Below, piece by piece: positions 37,580 to 47,304 of a stretch of 64,000 nucleotides of DNA. This stretch comes from an uncultured Alteromonadaceae bacterium. GTDB lineage: Bacteria; Pseudomonadota; Gammaproteobacteria; Enterobacterales; Alteromonadaceae. The position numbers were made by a program, and so were the translations under genes. The notes below the pieces were generated by a model, which worked only from the letters and a program-made list of their open reading frames with translations, was not told the origin of the DNA and did no database searches. The stretch lies in contig CANLWS010000012.1 in NCBI GenBank assembly GCA_947494925.1, positions 180,012 through 244,011 of the forward strand, read 5' to 3'. Position 1 is the stretch's first letter. Each line of letters opens with the position of its first letter.

Positions 37580-38236
37580 TTACTCATATTCAAGCGGATC
37601 AACGCTGTTGTTCAATTTGAATGCTTCGAGTCTCTCCTGGCATGCACCACATTTTCCACAGGACTTTTCGCGTCCGTTATAACAGGTCCAGGTTTGGCTA
37701 TAATCCAGTCCCATCTTCAACCCGTCAGTTAAAATCGCTATTTTAGAATCATTCAGATAGGGGGAGATGATTTCCACTGGTTCATAGTTGGCTATCTTGC
37801 TCACATCATTCATTTTTTGTACGAACTCAGGACGACAATCCGGGTAGATAGCGTGGTCGCCAGAATGAGCACCGTAAAACACTTTATTGGCTTCCAGCGA
37901 AACTGCATAGCCCACCGCCATTGACAGCAAAATCATATTTCGGTTGGGGACGACTGTAGATTTCATGCTATCTTCTTCGTAATGACCCTCAGGGATATCA
38001 ATATCCGAGGTCAGTGACGAACCGCCCACCAGTTGATTAATCGCTGAAATGTCCACAATTTTGTGGTGCACACCCAGGTTGGCACAGGCAGAGGCGGCGA
38101 ATTCAAGTTCTTTTTTATGCCGTTGTCCATAATCAAAAGACAAGGCAAATACCTCATATCCTTGTCTGACGACTTTGTTTAACACGGTAAATGAATCCAT
38201 TCCGCCAGAAAAAATAACAACGACCTTTTGTGCCAT
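37580..38236 (-). CDS. queC: 7-cyano-7-deazaguanine synthase QueC
   Basis: QueC converts 7-carboxy-7-deazaguanine to preQ0 with ATP and ammonia, in the queuosine pathway. The 218 aa protein begins [20 protein letters not shown] with the PP-loop SGGMDS. It ends with the zinc site [19 protein letters not shown]. The frame extends to 38326, but the ATG at 38236 begins the conserved region. It is divergent from queE with a short shared promoter region. Confidence 0.96.
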   Translation of the reverse strand: MAQKVVVIFSGGMDSFTVLNKVVRQGYEVFALSFDYGQRHKKELEFAASACANLGVHHKIVDISAINQLVGGSSLTSDIDIPEGHYEEDSMKSTVVPNRNMILLSMAVGYAVSLEANKVFYGAHSGDHAIYPDCRPEFVQKMNDVSKIANYEPVEIISPYLNDSKIAILTDGLKMGLDYSQTWTCYNGREKSCGKCGACQERLEAFKLNNSVDPLEYE

Positions 38237-38318
38237 GGGTTTTGCTTCTTTATAATCATTAAGTTTTGAGATGTGTAATGGTATTTTATTCCGGCGCAAA
38301 AACCTATAGGACGGCGAC

Positions 38319-39002
38319 TTGGACAAGCAAATAAGCTATAAAATTAACGAAATCTTTGAGTCTATTCAGGGCGAAGGTGCGCATACCGGTGTTCCTTCCA
38401 TTTTTGTCAGACTGCAAGGATGCCCAGTCGGTTGCTCCTGGTGTGATACCAAACATACCTGGGAAGTGGACGTGAATTTATTGAAATCACGGGAGCAGGT
38501 CATGGCTGAATCCTCGGAGTCAGCTAATTGGTTTGAAATAACCCTCGCTGGCCTGTTGGATTTGTTCAGGGAGCAGGGGTATGCTGCCAAGCATGTGATC
38601 CTCACAGGTGGAGAACCTTGTATGTACGATCTCACTGAACTGACATCGGGACTCATTGAGCAGGATTTTACTGTTCAGATAGAAACAAGTGGGACCTTTG
38701 ACATCAAAGCACACAAAGAAACCTGGATAACCGTATCGCCAAAGGTCGATATGAAAGGGGGATACGAAGTGTTGCAAAGTGCTATGCTCAGAGCGAACGA
38801 AATTAAACACCCGGTCGCCATGCAGAAACATGTGGATGACCTGGATGAATTGCTTAAGCAAGTTGAAGGTAACACTCAACCCTTGATCTATCTTCAACCT
38901 ATAAGCCAGCAGAAAAGAGCAACAGAGCTGGCAGTGAAAACCTGTATAGCACGAAATTGGCGGTTATCATTGCAGACGCATAAATTTATTGGGATCGAAT
39001 AA
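38319..39002 (+). CDS. queE: 7-carboxy-7-deazaguanine synthase QueE
   Basis: QueE is a radical SAM enzyme that makes 7-carboxy-7-deazaguanine from carboxytetrahydropterin. The 227 aa protein has the enterobacterial-type cluster motif [19 protein letters not shown] (C-x3-C-x2-C) and TGGEPCMYD. The start is TTG after AGGACGG; there is no ATG near the family start. It stands head to head with queC, so one region of about 80 nt drives both steps. It is followed by an NTF2-like gene 3 nt later. Confidence 0.95.
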   Translation: MDKQISYKINEIFESIQGEGAHTGVPSIFVRLQGCPVGCSWCDTKHTWEVDVNLLKSREQVMAESSESANWFEITLAGLLDLFREQGYAAKHVILTGGEPCMYDLTELTSGLIEQDFTVQIETSGTFDIKAHKETWITVSPKVDMKGGYEVLQSAMLRANEIKHPVAMQKHVDDLDELLKQVEGNTQPLIYLQPISQQKRATELAVKTCIARNWRLSLQTHKFIGIE

Positions 39003-39005
39003 TAC

Positions 39006-39422
39006 ATGGCGAGTCAATCTGAAACGTTTTTTACTGAATATGCAGACGCACTTAACAGTAACGACCCAATACTTATCACTGAATTTCATGTAATGCCGAG
39101 CGTTTTCGTGACTGATAGCGCCAAAATTGTCTGCAATGATCAGGCAAAAGTTGTTGAAGTTTATCAGCGAATGTTGGAAAGCCTAAACAATAATGGTGAA
39201 CTTACCCACATGCCTCAAGTCAATCAGGCAATGCGATTGTCCGAATCGGTAATTTTCTGTAATGTTAGGTGGCAATGCATGGATAAGGACGACAAACTGG
39301 TTTTTTCGTCAACCTGCTCGTATACATTGCAAAATGATTCGGCTGGAAAGCTTAAAATTATTGTCGTGGTGTTGGATGGAGAGGAAAAGTTTCTGAGTAA
39401 AGTGGCTAATTTGGATGATTAA
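39006..39422 (+). CDS. NTF2-like (SnoaL) protein
   Basis: The 138 aa protein without signal peptide shows an NTF2-like layout: FFTEYADALNSNDPILITEFHVMPSVFVTDSAKIV at the start, then YQRMLESLNNNGELTHMP, and strands ending LKIIVVVLDGEEK. No catalytic residues can be assigned. It starts 3 nt after queE and 12 nt before the binding protein gene, so all three are probably one transcript. Confidence 0.72.
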   Translation: MASQSETFFTEYADALNSNDPILITEFHVMPSVFVTDSAKIVCNDQAKVVEVYQRMLESLNNNGELTHMPQVNQAMRLSESVIFCNVRWQCMDKDDKLVFSSTCSYTLQNDSAGKLKIIVVVLDGEEKFLSKVANLDD

Positions 39423-39434
39423 AGGAAGGATAAG

Positions 39435-40295
39435 ATGAAATGGTTGTTAGGCCTGGTTGCATTGTTGATACCCTTGGTATCCCAAGGCGCTACCTGGAAT
39501 ATTACCTACCCCAGACCGCTGACAGGCTTTGACCAACGCACCAATTACCCGGTTCAACTACTAGCGCTGGCTTTTGACCAGACAGGTGTTCGGTACAAAC
39601 TCACTCCCTCTGACAGAATTTTTGTGCAGAGCAAAGCACTTAAGCAGTTAGCCGAAAACCGAGAACTCAATGTGGTTTGGACATCTACTGATACCACCAG
39701 AGAGAAAGAGTTTCTTCCAGTCAGGATCCCGTTATTTAAAGGGCTAATAGGTTGGCGTATCTTTCTCATTCACGAAAACAGACAAAGGCAATTTGGCAAT
39801 ATCAGTCAGCTTGATCAACTCAGGGCCTTTTCGCCGGTACAAGGACATGACTGGCCAGACACTAAGATTTTGCAAGCCAATGGCTTCAGCGTAGTGACAA
39901 ATACCAGCTATACGGAGTTGTTTAGCTCTTTGCTGCGTTTCCAATCTGATTTTTTCCCTCGCTCGGTTGTTGAAGCCTGGGCGGAAGTCGATAATCTTGA
40001 TATGACAGACAAGATCATGGTGGAAACTGGCTTGGGTGTCAGATACCCGGTGGCAATGTATTTCTTCGTGAATAAAAACAACACAATACTGGCTAAGCTA
40101 CTTGAAGATGGTCTGGAAAAAGCGGTTGCAAACGGCAAGTTTGACGAGCTGTTTATGCAGGTTCATGCTGAATACCTGGAGAAATCCAAGTTAGATGAGC
40201 GCAACTTTTTTACACTGGATAACCCTTTGTTACCAGAATCTACTCCCCTCAACAGACCGGAGCTCTGGTATCAACCTAAATCTTCGGCTAACTAA
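39435..40295 (+). CDS. Periplasmic amino-acid-type solute-binding protein
   Basis: The 286 aa protein has a signal peptide ending SQGAT and a fold typical of family 3 binding proteins: VQLLALAFDQTGVRYKLTPSD near the start, VVWTSTDTTREKEFLPVRIPLFKGLIGWRIFLI in the middle and TILAKLLEDGLEKAVANGKFDELF near the end. No permease or ATPase is adjacent, so it may be an orphan binding protein or sensor. AAGGAAGGA precedes the ATG. A terminator follows. Confidence 0.78.
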   Translation: MKWLLGLVALLIPLVSQGATWNITYPRPLTGFDQRTNYPVQLLALAFDQTGVRYKLTPSDRIFVQSKALKQLAENRELNVVWTSTDTTREKEFLPVRIPLFKGLIGWRIFLIHENRQRQFGNISQLDQLRAFSPVQGHDWPDTKILQANGFSVVTNTSYTELFSSLLRFQSDFFPRSVVEAWAEVDNLDMTDKIMVETGLGVRYPVAMYFFVNKNNTILAKLLEDGLEKAVANGKFDELFMQVHAEYLEKSKLDERNFFTLDNPLLPESTPLNRPELWYQPKSSAN

Positions 40296-40316
40296 TCCAA
40301 GGTTGATTAAACTGAC

Positions 40317-40348
40317 ATAAAAAAACCGCCTGTTTAGGCGGTTTTTTG
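40317..40348. terminator. Bidirectional intrinsic terminator
   Basis: ACCGCC and GGCGGT enclose TGTTTA with A run before and T run after. It ends both the queE transcript and the converging asnB gene. Confidence 0.9.
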
Positions 40349-40360
40349 TATGGTTCCGGA

Positions 40361-42028
40361 TTAAGCTTTGCCGTGAACACTTACTACTGAGCGACCTGAA
40401 GGGTCTGCCATATTTTTAAAGCTCTCGTCCCATTCCAGCGCTTCAACCGTTGAACAGGCGATAGATTTTCCACCTGGAACACAATTGGCTGCACTTTCCT
40501 GCGGGAAATACCCTTCGAAAATTGTGCGATAAAAGTATGCTTCTTTAGTATCGGGCGTGTTGATAGGGAATCGGAACTCGGCAGTGGCCAGTTGCTGATC
40601 ACTGACTTCCTGATCCACATATTCTTTGATGGAATCAATCCACGAATACCCTACGCCATCGCCAAATTGTTCCTTCTGACGCCACAACACTTCAGCGGGC
40701 AAATAATCACCATTGTCAAAAGCTTTGCGCAGGATCCATTTTTCCATCTTGCCATCAAGACACATTTTATCCTGTGGATTCAGCCGCATCGCCACATCCA
40801 TAAATTCTTTATCCAAAAACGGGACACGCGCTTCCACGCCCCATGCTGACGTTGCTTTGTTGGCTCTGGCACAGTCAAACATATGCAGGCGTTCCAGTTT
40901 ACGAACCGTTTCTTCATGAAACTCTTTCGCATTTGGTGCTTTGTGGAAATACAGATAACCGCCAAAAATTTCGTCAGCACCTTCTCCAGATAAGACCATT
41001 TTGATACCCATTGCTTTGATTTTACGACTCATCAGGTACATTGGCGTCGCTGCGCGAATGGTAGTGGTATCGTAGGTTTCAAGGTAATAGATTACATCGC
41101 GGATGGCATCAATACCTTCCTGAATGGTGAAATGTACTTCGTGGTGCACTGTACCGATCATATCAGCGACTTTTTGTGCTGCTACCAGATCCGGCGCACC
41201 TTTCAGACCCACTGAGAAGGAGTGAAGGCGAGGCCACCAGGCATCTGACTGGTCGTCATCTTCAACCCGCTTTGCCACATATTTGGCCGCAATTGCAGAT
41301 ACAAGGGATGAATCCAGTCCACCCGATAATAGTACGGCGTATGGAACATCTGACATTAAATGTGATTTGACGGATCGCTCAAATGACTCTTTCAGATCTT
41401 CCAGGCTTGTTTCATTGTCTTTGACCGCATCAAAACTCATCCAGTCACGCTTGTAATATTTTTTCAGTTCACCGGTTTTGCTCCACAAGTAATGTCCTGG
41501 TGGAAACTCCTGAACTGTCTTACACACCGGAACCAGGGCTTTCATTTCCGATGCGACATAGAAGTTGCCGTTTTCATCAAAGCCTGTGTAAAGTGGAATA
41601 ATACCGATGTGATCACGTGCTATCAGGTAAGCATCTTGCTCTTCATCATATAAAATAAAGGCAAACATACCTTCCAATTCATCAATAAACTCCAAACCTT
41701 TCTGTTGATAAAGGGGTAAAATAACTTCGCAGTCTGATTTGGTTTTGAAATCGTACGCTTGGTCTAATTCTTGTTCGAGCGCCTTATGATTATAAATTTC
41801 ACCATTAACGGCTAACACTTGATTATTATTTCGGCTGATTAGGGGTTGTGCACCATTGTCCACGTCAACGATCGCTAAGCGTTCGTGACTTAAGATTGCG
41901 CTATTATTATTCCAAATACCCGACCAATCAGGGCCGCGATGTCGCAGCAATTTGGAAAGCTCTAACGCCTGTGTCCTAAGTTCTGATACATCGGATTTGA
42001 TGTCCAGAATGCCGAAAATCCCACACAT
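40361..42028 (-). CDS. asnB: Glutamine-hydrolysing asparagine synthase B
   Basis: AsnB makes asparagine from aspartate with ATP and glutamine. The 555 aa length matches the E. coli enzyme. The N-terminus MCGIFGILD supplies Cys2 as glutaminase nucleophile, RHRGPDWSG follows, and the synthetase domain has the PP-loop LLSGGLDSSLVSAIAA. VLSGEGADEIFGGYLYFHKAP is also characteristic. An AGAGAG site lies upstream of the ATG. It is monocistronic, with a terminator downstream. Confidence 0.97.
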   Translation of the reverse strand: MCGIFGILDIKSDVSELRTQALELSKLLRHRGPDWSGIWNNNSAILSHERLAIVDVDNGAQPLISRNNNQVLAVNGEIYNHKALEQELDQAYDFKTKSDCEVILPLYQQKGLEFIDELEGMFAFILYDEEQDAYLIARDHIGIIPLYTGFDENGNFYVASEMKALVPVCKTVQEFPPGHYLWSKTGELKKYYKRDWMSFDAVKDNETSLEDLKESFERSVKSHLMSDVPYAVLLSGGLDSSLVSAIAAKYVAKRVEDDDQSDAWWPRLHSFSVGLKGAPDLVAAQKVADMIGTVHHEVHFTIQEGIDAIRDVIYYLETYDTTTIRAATPMYLMSRKIKAMGIKMVLSGEGADEIFGGYLYFHKAPNAKEFHEETVRKLERLHMFDCARANKATSAWGVEARVPFLDKEFMDVAMRLNPQDKMCLDGKMEKWILRKAFDNGDYLPAEVLWRQKEQFGDGVGYSWIDSIKEYVDQEVSDQQLATAEFRFPINTPDTKEAYFYRTIFEGYFPQESAANCVPGGKSIACSTVEALEWDESFKNMADPSGRSVVSVHGKA

Positions 42029-42404
42029 AAAAATGCTTCTCTCTTATTGCAGTTATTTGAATTGTAAAAAGGCTCGAAAAATCAATTAGTAATGACGTAT
42101 TTCGAAATACTTGTTGCGGAAAGTTAGATTTATTATGACAAGTCTTTCTCTCACGCCCTTGAATTTGCCAGTCTGAGGAAAAAAAGCAAGGAGAAACTGT
42201 AAGTTTTTTACATTTGTTCTGCATAACCAATAATAAAATGTAAATTCCGTTGCTTAAAGTGCTATTGAAGGGGATATCTGAGTGTGTATCGGAATTGAGA
42301 CGCTTTTTATTTCTACGTAAGTCATCTACTCTAAGCACAAATTAAATAAACTGTGAATTGAAATTGAATTCATTTCGACTTTTTGGACTGGGAGTGTAAG
42401 AAGC
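42029..42404. other. Divergent intergenic region asnB/metallopeptidase
   Basis: About 375 AT-rich nt between two divergent genes. It should hold promoters for both. I see no further gene or strong hairpin. Confidence 0.5.
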
Positions 42405-44015
42405 GTGTCTGCGTTTTTTGATAAGGATGACTTTTTCACCAATCGTAGGTTGCGGCATTTATTGAACACGCTGGGGGAAAATCCCAGAGACTTGAATGAT
42501 GCTGAGGTCCTTAAGAAAGTTAACGCCCACATCGCGAAGGGCAATGTCAAAGTGTCGGCTCGCAGCAAGGCATCACTGACGCAGCGTATTCATCCTAACG
42601 ATATCAGCGCCTTTGAAGAGCCCAGTAAAAAAGGGAAGCATTCAGGCATCAATTTTTTTCGGGAAAAACCTCAGGAAGAAGAATCACTTGATAAGTCAGC
42701 TTTGAAAAAGCAGGACGAAAAGAAAATTGAAGTTCTTAGCATCAAGGTAGAGCTCGATTTGGACAAAGGCGTTGTCCACATGAATGATCCTGATGAGAAA
42801 GTTCTGGCGACAGCAACCATTATTTACAGAGATGATTCGACTAAGGCTGATGGCTTGGATAAGTTACCGGATGTGACTTTTTCATACGATGATCCAAAGG
42901 CTAGAAACACGACGAAATTGAATTCGTTTAAATACGGCAGTAAATATCTCGGCAAGCGTGATGATGCCAAAGCCGAGTATTGGGAAGCTCACGCAGAACA
43001 TAAAGCCTCCAGTGCTGATAAGTTCAATTTGACTGCCAAGAGTGTGGTTGTCGAAGAAAAACCAGGCAATGGACCTAAAAAAGCAGTCGCAAAGATATGG
43101 TTTAAGCCATCAGGAGTCGGTGGAGACAACTTTAAGGTTAAGGCTGAAGTGTTCAAGCCCGATGACAAGACGAAACTATGTTCCGACCAGACCAACGAGT
43201 TTACAGTCTGGCGTAAAATTCATTTCGAAAAAATTTACACCATGGCGTCAGAATCCTATATTGACGGCGGAACCAGTGTTGCCAATATCGAACCGGCATT
43301 TAAATCTAAGGCGTATGTGAACTACACCAGAGGGGCTGTGAATAAATTGGCGGCATCCCTGGATGTCAAATATCTGGGATTGTACAAAGCGGGTGGTGGA
43401 GTTAAGTCATGGCCAGCCGATTATGCGCCGTCCAAGCTGGAAAAGAGCAAAAATCAGATAGAACCTACCGCGGCAGAATTGGCGGATTACGCTGGCAAAG
43501 ATAACGGCAAAAAAGCCACAGCAAAAGCAGCTATTGAAGCAAAGGCAGCACTGTGGTTTAGTGCAGTGGTGTCGGAATATCGTAAATCAGTCAACGCGTG
43601 GTTTAAAGACGCAGCTGTGCCTGAAGGTGAAAACACGTTACTTGCAGTGCAGTATTATCATCCAAAGTTGTCAGGATTGGCTGATGGCACAACCAGCTTC
43701 TGGCCCACTGGTATCAGCATTAATATGGCAAATCCAGGTTCAGGTCTAAACAAACCTGGTCATCCAGACAAGGCAACATGGCGGGAAGTGCAAGGATTCA
43801 ACCGAGGTAAAATCGTCGTTATTTTTAAAAATTACGGTACCTCTGCAAGACTGAAGATAATTTGTCGACATGAGATAGGTCATGCGACTAAAAGTGAGTT
43901 TAAGCGGGATAAATTTGGTACCGGTGATCATTCAAGCTCTGGCTTGATGACACCTTATGGAAGCTCGTCTTCTTTTAGTGCCAAAGATATCAAAATCCTT
44001 CGTGGAATGAGTTGA
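42405..44015 (+). CDS. HEIGH zinc-metallopeptidase-like protein, possible toxin
   Basis: The 536 aa protein starts at GTG and has no signal peptide or membrane segment. Residues 1-60 look like a small helical domain; 60-120 are a charged linker; 120-270 contain beta-rich segments; about 300-420 are helical. The C-terminus has HEIGHATKSEF and, 13 residues later, GTGDHSSSGLMTPYG. This is the zinc site (two His and Glu), a third His and a Met-turn-like element of matrixin-type peptidases. The next gene encodes a secreted beta-rich protein 10 nt on. The function is unassigned; export by a non-Sec route is a guess. Confidence 0.7.
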   Translation: MSAFFDKDDFFTNRRLRHLLNTLGENPRDLNDAEVLKKVNAHIAKGNVKVSARSKASLTQRIHPNDISAFEEPSKKGKHSGINFFREKPQEEESLDKSALKKQDEKKIEVLSIKVELDLDKGVVHMNDPDEKVLATATIIYRDDSTKADGLDKLPDVTFSYDDPKARNTTKLNSFKYGSKYLGKRDDAKAEYWEAHAEHKASSADKFNLTAKSVVVEEKPGNGPKKAVAKIWFKPSGVGGDNFKVKAEVFKPDDKTKLCSDQTNEFTVWRKIHFEKIYTMASESYIDGGTSVANIEPAFKSKAYVNYTRGAVNKLAASLDVKYLGLYKAGGGVKSWPADYAPSKLEKSKNQIEPTAAELADYAGKDNGKKATAKAAIEAKAALWFSAVVSEYRKSVNAWFKDAAVPEGENTLLAVQYYHPKLSGLADGTTSFWPTGISINMANPGSGLNKPGHPDKATWREVQGFNRGKIVVIFKNYGTSARLKIICRHEIGHATKSEFKRDKFGTGDHSSSGLMTPYGSSSSFSAKDIKILRGMS

Positions 44016-44025
44016 CGATAATTAG

Positions 44026-44715
44026 ATGATTAGATGGATAGTCATTTGCCTGGTTCTATTAGCAGCCAGTGCAACATCAAATGCAGGGTCAAGTATGAAT
44101 CTTGAAATACGTTTAGCAATGCAAAGTAGTATACATTCAGGTGGCCAGGACGATACTGGGCCTATTTACGCGATGGGGAATAAACTTGTTCTGGATGCAC
44201 AATTCAAAAATTGTGACGAAAAACCTGTCACGCTCGACAATCCAAAAACTTCGCAAAGTACTTTGCTGTTGTTTACCAATCTTGCAGACGAAGAACTCAA
44301 TGAAATAGAACTGAATCCGGGATTTGTTGATATCACAGGGGAAATGACAGCGCCAGAATCTTCCGATGTCACACTAGCACCAGGGGAAGATGTCATACTT
44401 GAAATAGACCTTCACAAACATGTGGTCGACTATTCATTACTACCGGGTCAATATCTGGTGCAGGTTGAATATGACGGAATGCGTTCGCAGGAATTTTTCT
44501 ATTCGATAAAATTTTTAGCTGAATCAAAACAACTGCTTATGAAACTTGCTGTGGATGAAAGTGAGGAGTACTGGATCAGGCGTCAGGCTGTGGATTACCT
44601 CAAGGAGCATCATCAAGGACCTAATATCTTGTTGCCTGCAGATGTGGAAACAGAGGTAAACAAAGCGACCAGAATAGAAATAAATCAAAAATTGGCGGCT
44701 AAATATAATTCGTAG
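44026..44715 (+). CDS. Secreted Ig-like protein, partner of the metallopeptidase
   Basis: The 229 aa protein has a signal peptide ending SNAGS. A beta-sandwich-like domain covers about 30-160, with LVLDAQFKNCDEKPVTL, VTLAPGEDVILEIDLHKH and LLPGQYLVQVEYDG; this pattern resembles proteinase inhibitor or Ig-like domains. A helical tail follows (EEYWIRRQAVDYLKEHH). It starts 10 nt after the metallopeptidase gene. A role as periplasmic inhibitor or immunity partner is possible but is inferred only from the pairing. Confidence 0.65.
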   Translation: MIRWIVICLVLLAASATSNAGSSMNLEIRLAMQSSIHSGGQDDTGPIYAMGNKLVLDAQFKNCDEKPVTLDNPKTSQSTLLLFTNLADEELNEIELNPGFVDITGEMTAPESSDVTLAPGEDVILEIDLHKHVVDYSLLPGQYLVQVEYDGMRSQEFFYSIKFLAESKQLLMKLAVDESEEYWIRRQAVDYLKEHHQGPNILLPADVETEVNKATRIEINQKLAAKYNS

Positions 44716-44742
44716 TTAACCTGAGGTTAGTTACTATATGAA

Positions 44743-44779
44743 AATCCAACCGGGTCCTTTGATGGCACCCGGTTGGACC
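44743..44779. terminator. Hairpin between converging genes
   Basis: TCCAACCGGGT (44745-44755) pairs with ACCCGGTTGGA (44767-44777). On the minus strand TTTT follows, so it can terminate the M28 peptidase transcript; on the plus strand the T run is poor. Confidence 0.72.
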
Positions 44780-44787
44780 CTTCCTAT

Positions 44788-46419
44788 TTATTTACGCTGA
44801 AATTCGCTGGTCTCATTCCAGGCAGGCCAATCAGCTGACGTTGCAATGTCGTAACCTACTTCAAACAGCAATTGGGTGTCTTCTTTGATGCCAGAAAAAT
44901 CCCAATTTTCACGGAACTGGTCACACACCTGATGGTAACAACCGCGCTGAATAAGACTCATACGCTTGCGGTACTTGGCTGTTTCGTCGTCAACTGGCTG
45001 ATTGCCACCTTTGGCATACAAGGCTGGTACACCTTGTTTAGCGAAACTGAAATGATCGGAGCGGTAATAGTAACCCGCTTCTGGGCGGTCTTCCTGGGTC
45101 AAAACGCGGCCCTGTCGTGTAGCGGCTTTGCTCAGGTAGTTTTCTAGTTCAGACTTACCCATTCCAACAACCGATACGTCTTTCGTTTTGCCCAAAATGT
45201 TCATGGCATCCATGTTGATATTGGCTACCGTTTTATCCAGGGCAATTATTGGGTGCTCTGAATAGTACTTGGAACCCAACAGACCTTGTTCTTCTGCTGT
45301 TACGACTAAGAAAGTAACCGAACGCGCGGGTCTGACCGACAAATCAGCGAAAGCTTTTGCCATAGACAAACTGGCAGCTGTTCCTGTCGCATTGTCGTGC
45401 GCACCATTGTATATTTGGTCACCTTCTTTTGTTTCATCTTTGCCAAGGTGATCCCAATGAGCGGTATAAATTATATGCTCGTCTGGACTTTGTGAACCCG
45501 GTAATGTAGCGATGACATTATTGCTAACTGATTTTTTCATACTACTGTTAACAGTAACGCTGGCGTTTAGCGAAAGTGATTGAGAATAGGGACCCTGCAT
45601 TGCTTTGGATTTCTCTGCCACATAGTCCAACCCGGCTTCCGTAAACACCTGTTTCGCCGCAGCCAAGGTTATCCAGCCTTCGACTGCGACTCTGTCGGCA
45701 TTACCATTGCTGGTGACCAGTCCGTATTGTGGACCACTCCAGCTGTTTGCAACTACTGACCATCCATAAGACGCAGGAGCCGTTTCATGCACTATTATGG
45801 CAGCCTCAGCACCCTGACGACTGGCTTCTTCATACTTGTAGCTCCAGCGACCATAATAGGTCATGGTTTTACCTTGGAATTTACCGCTCTCAGGGTTTTC
45901 AAACCCAGGATCATTCACTAGTATGACAACGGTTTTGCCTTTTACATCCAGTCCGGCGTAATCGTTCCAATTGTATTCAGGCGCATTAACACCATATCCG
46001 ACAAACACGATTTCGGAATCTTTCAACTCTACTTTCGTTTGTTCTCGTTTGGTTGATGCGACCATGTTTTCTTTGTAGGCAAAGCTGCTGTTACCCATGG
46101 TCAACGTCATTTCAGGATCAGCAGTGATTTCCATTAACTCAACTGGTTGCAGAAAGCTGTCGCCATTACCAGGCTGCAGGCCCATTTTTTTAAAATTATC
46201 TAACAGATAAGCTAAGGTTTTTTCTTCACCAACGGTAGTTGGCAAGCGACCTTCAAACTCATCTGAAGACAATATTTTAATGTGATCTTTCAGGTCTGTT
46301 TCGCTGATACCTTGATAAATTTCATCGAAGTTATCCGTTACCTGAGGAGGTGCAGAGGTGCCGCACCCTGCTACCAGGATCGTTAGTCCTGCGAGGGAAG
46401 AGAAAAGAATTTTTCGCAT
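44788..46419 (-). CDS. Lipoprotein M28-family peptidase with PA domain
   Basis: The 543 aa product has the lipobox LVAGC (Cys19). A PA domain covers about 140-270. The dizinc core has His-Asp in HWDHLG, HDNATGTAASL, VTAEEQGLLGSKYY and INMDAMNILG, with the final His in RSDHFSFAKQG. Family members act as aminopeptidases on exported substrates, here probably on the outer membrane's periplasmic face. It is more divergent from the peptidase at 15830-17230 than expected for recent duplicates. Confidence 0.92.
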   Translation of the reverse strand: MRKILFSSLAGLTILVAGCGTSAPPQVTDNFDEIYQGISETDLKDHIKILSSDEFEGRLPTTVGEEKTLAYLLDNFKKMGLQPGNGDSFLQPVELMEITADPEMTLTMGNSSFAYKENMVASTKREQTKVELKDSEIVFVGYGVNAPEYNWNDYAGLDVKGKTVVILVNDPGFENPESGKFQGKTMTYYGRWSYKYEEASRQGAEAAIIVHETAPASYGWSVVANSWSGPQYGLVTSNGNADRVAVEGWITLAAAKQVFTEAGLDYVAEKSKAMQGPYSQSLSLNASVTVNSSMKKSVSNNVIATLPGSQSPDEHIIYTAHWDHLGKDETKEGDQIYNGAHDNATGTAASLSMAKAFADLSVRPARSVTFLVVTAEEQGLLGSKYYSEHPIIALDKTVANINMDAMNILGKTKDVSVVGMGKSELENYLSKAATRQGRVLTQEDRPEAGYYYRSDHFSFAKQGVPALYAKGGNQPVDDETAKYRKRMSLIQRGCYHQVCDQFRENWDFSGIKEDTQLLFEVGYDIATSADWPAWNETSEFQRK

Positions 46420-46479
46420 ATTTGTGCTCTTATTATTTTATAATCACCTCAGTATAAAAAAAGCCACCAACTATCACTA

Positions 46480-47304
46480 GTGAATAATCCAAAAATAGAT
46501 AAATCAGAAATGTCAGGAAATTGGGACAAGGAACTGGGCCTGACCAGCGATCTGCCACCCTTTAGTTTACTGGAAGAGTTGTTTACGCTTTCTCAGTTTG
46601 AACATTGGCCAAATGCGGCGGGTTTAAACTTGCTACATAAACAATGTGGATCTGACTCAGATATTAGTTTCGTCTGTCAATCTGATTTGCCCGAAAACCA
46701 TTTATATTACGAAGAATACATTTATCAACATAAGACAATTCCCACACGTCCCGACAATTGGCACGATCTGTTTAACGGGTTGATCTGGCTGCTTTTCCCG
46801 AAAACCAAAGCATTGCTCAATCGTTGGCACATTGAAGATATACGCGAGGTTGGCTTGTCCCCCAGAACAGCGCGTCGAAATCGAATAACCCATTTTGACG
46901 AGTGCGGCGTGATATTGGTGTGTGAAAACACCCATGTACCTGGTTTGCTGCTTCAACACCAGTGGCAGGAGGCCTTTGTAACGCAGAGAAATAGCTGGGG
47001 AGCCCAGGTACTGCCAGTTGTATTTGGGCATGCCAATCTGGAGATGTTGCTGAACCCTTTCATCGGATTGACGGGTAAATGGCTATCAATAGATGTTGAA
47101 TATGGGTTCAGTGAGTTGCCAAAGTGGAAGCAATTTGCTGTGCTGGATGACAGGCTGTTCGAAAAGCTGACATCCCAACAATTATTTAGCCAGTCACGCC
47201 CGCTTAGACCGATTCCATTGCTGGGGATACCAGGATGGTGGAGAGCGAATCTAAACGAGGCGTTTTATCACAATACTGATTATTTCAGACCGCTACGCAG
47301 TTAG
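46480..47304 (+). CDS. DUF3025-family protein
   Basis: The 274 aa protein has the DUF3025 blocks YEEYIYQHKTIPTRPDNWHDLFN, GLIWLLFPKTKALLN and RNRITHFDECGVILV. There is no signal peptide. Function is unknown. The start is GTG at 46480, with an ATG at 46510 as alternative. It overlaps the end of the converging Yip1 gene by 4 nt. Confidence 0.85.
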   Translation: MNNPKIDKSEMSGNWDKELGLTSDLPPFSLLEELFTLSQFEHWPNAAGLNLLHKQCGSDSDISFVCQSDLPENHLYYEEYIYQHKTIPTRPDNWHDLFNGLIWLLFPKTKALLNRWHIEDIREVGLSPRTARRNRITHFDECGVILVCENTHVPGLLLQHQWQEAFVTQRNSWGAQVLPVVFGHANLEMLLNPFIGLTGKWLSIDVEYGFSELPKWKQFAVLDDRLFEKLTSQQLFSQSRPLRPIPLLGIPGWWRANLNEAFYHNTDYFRPLRS

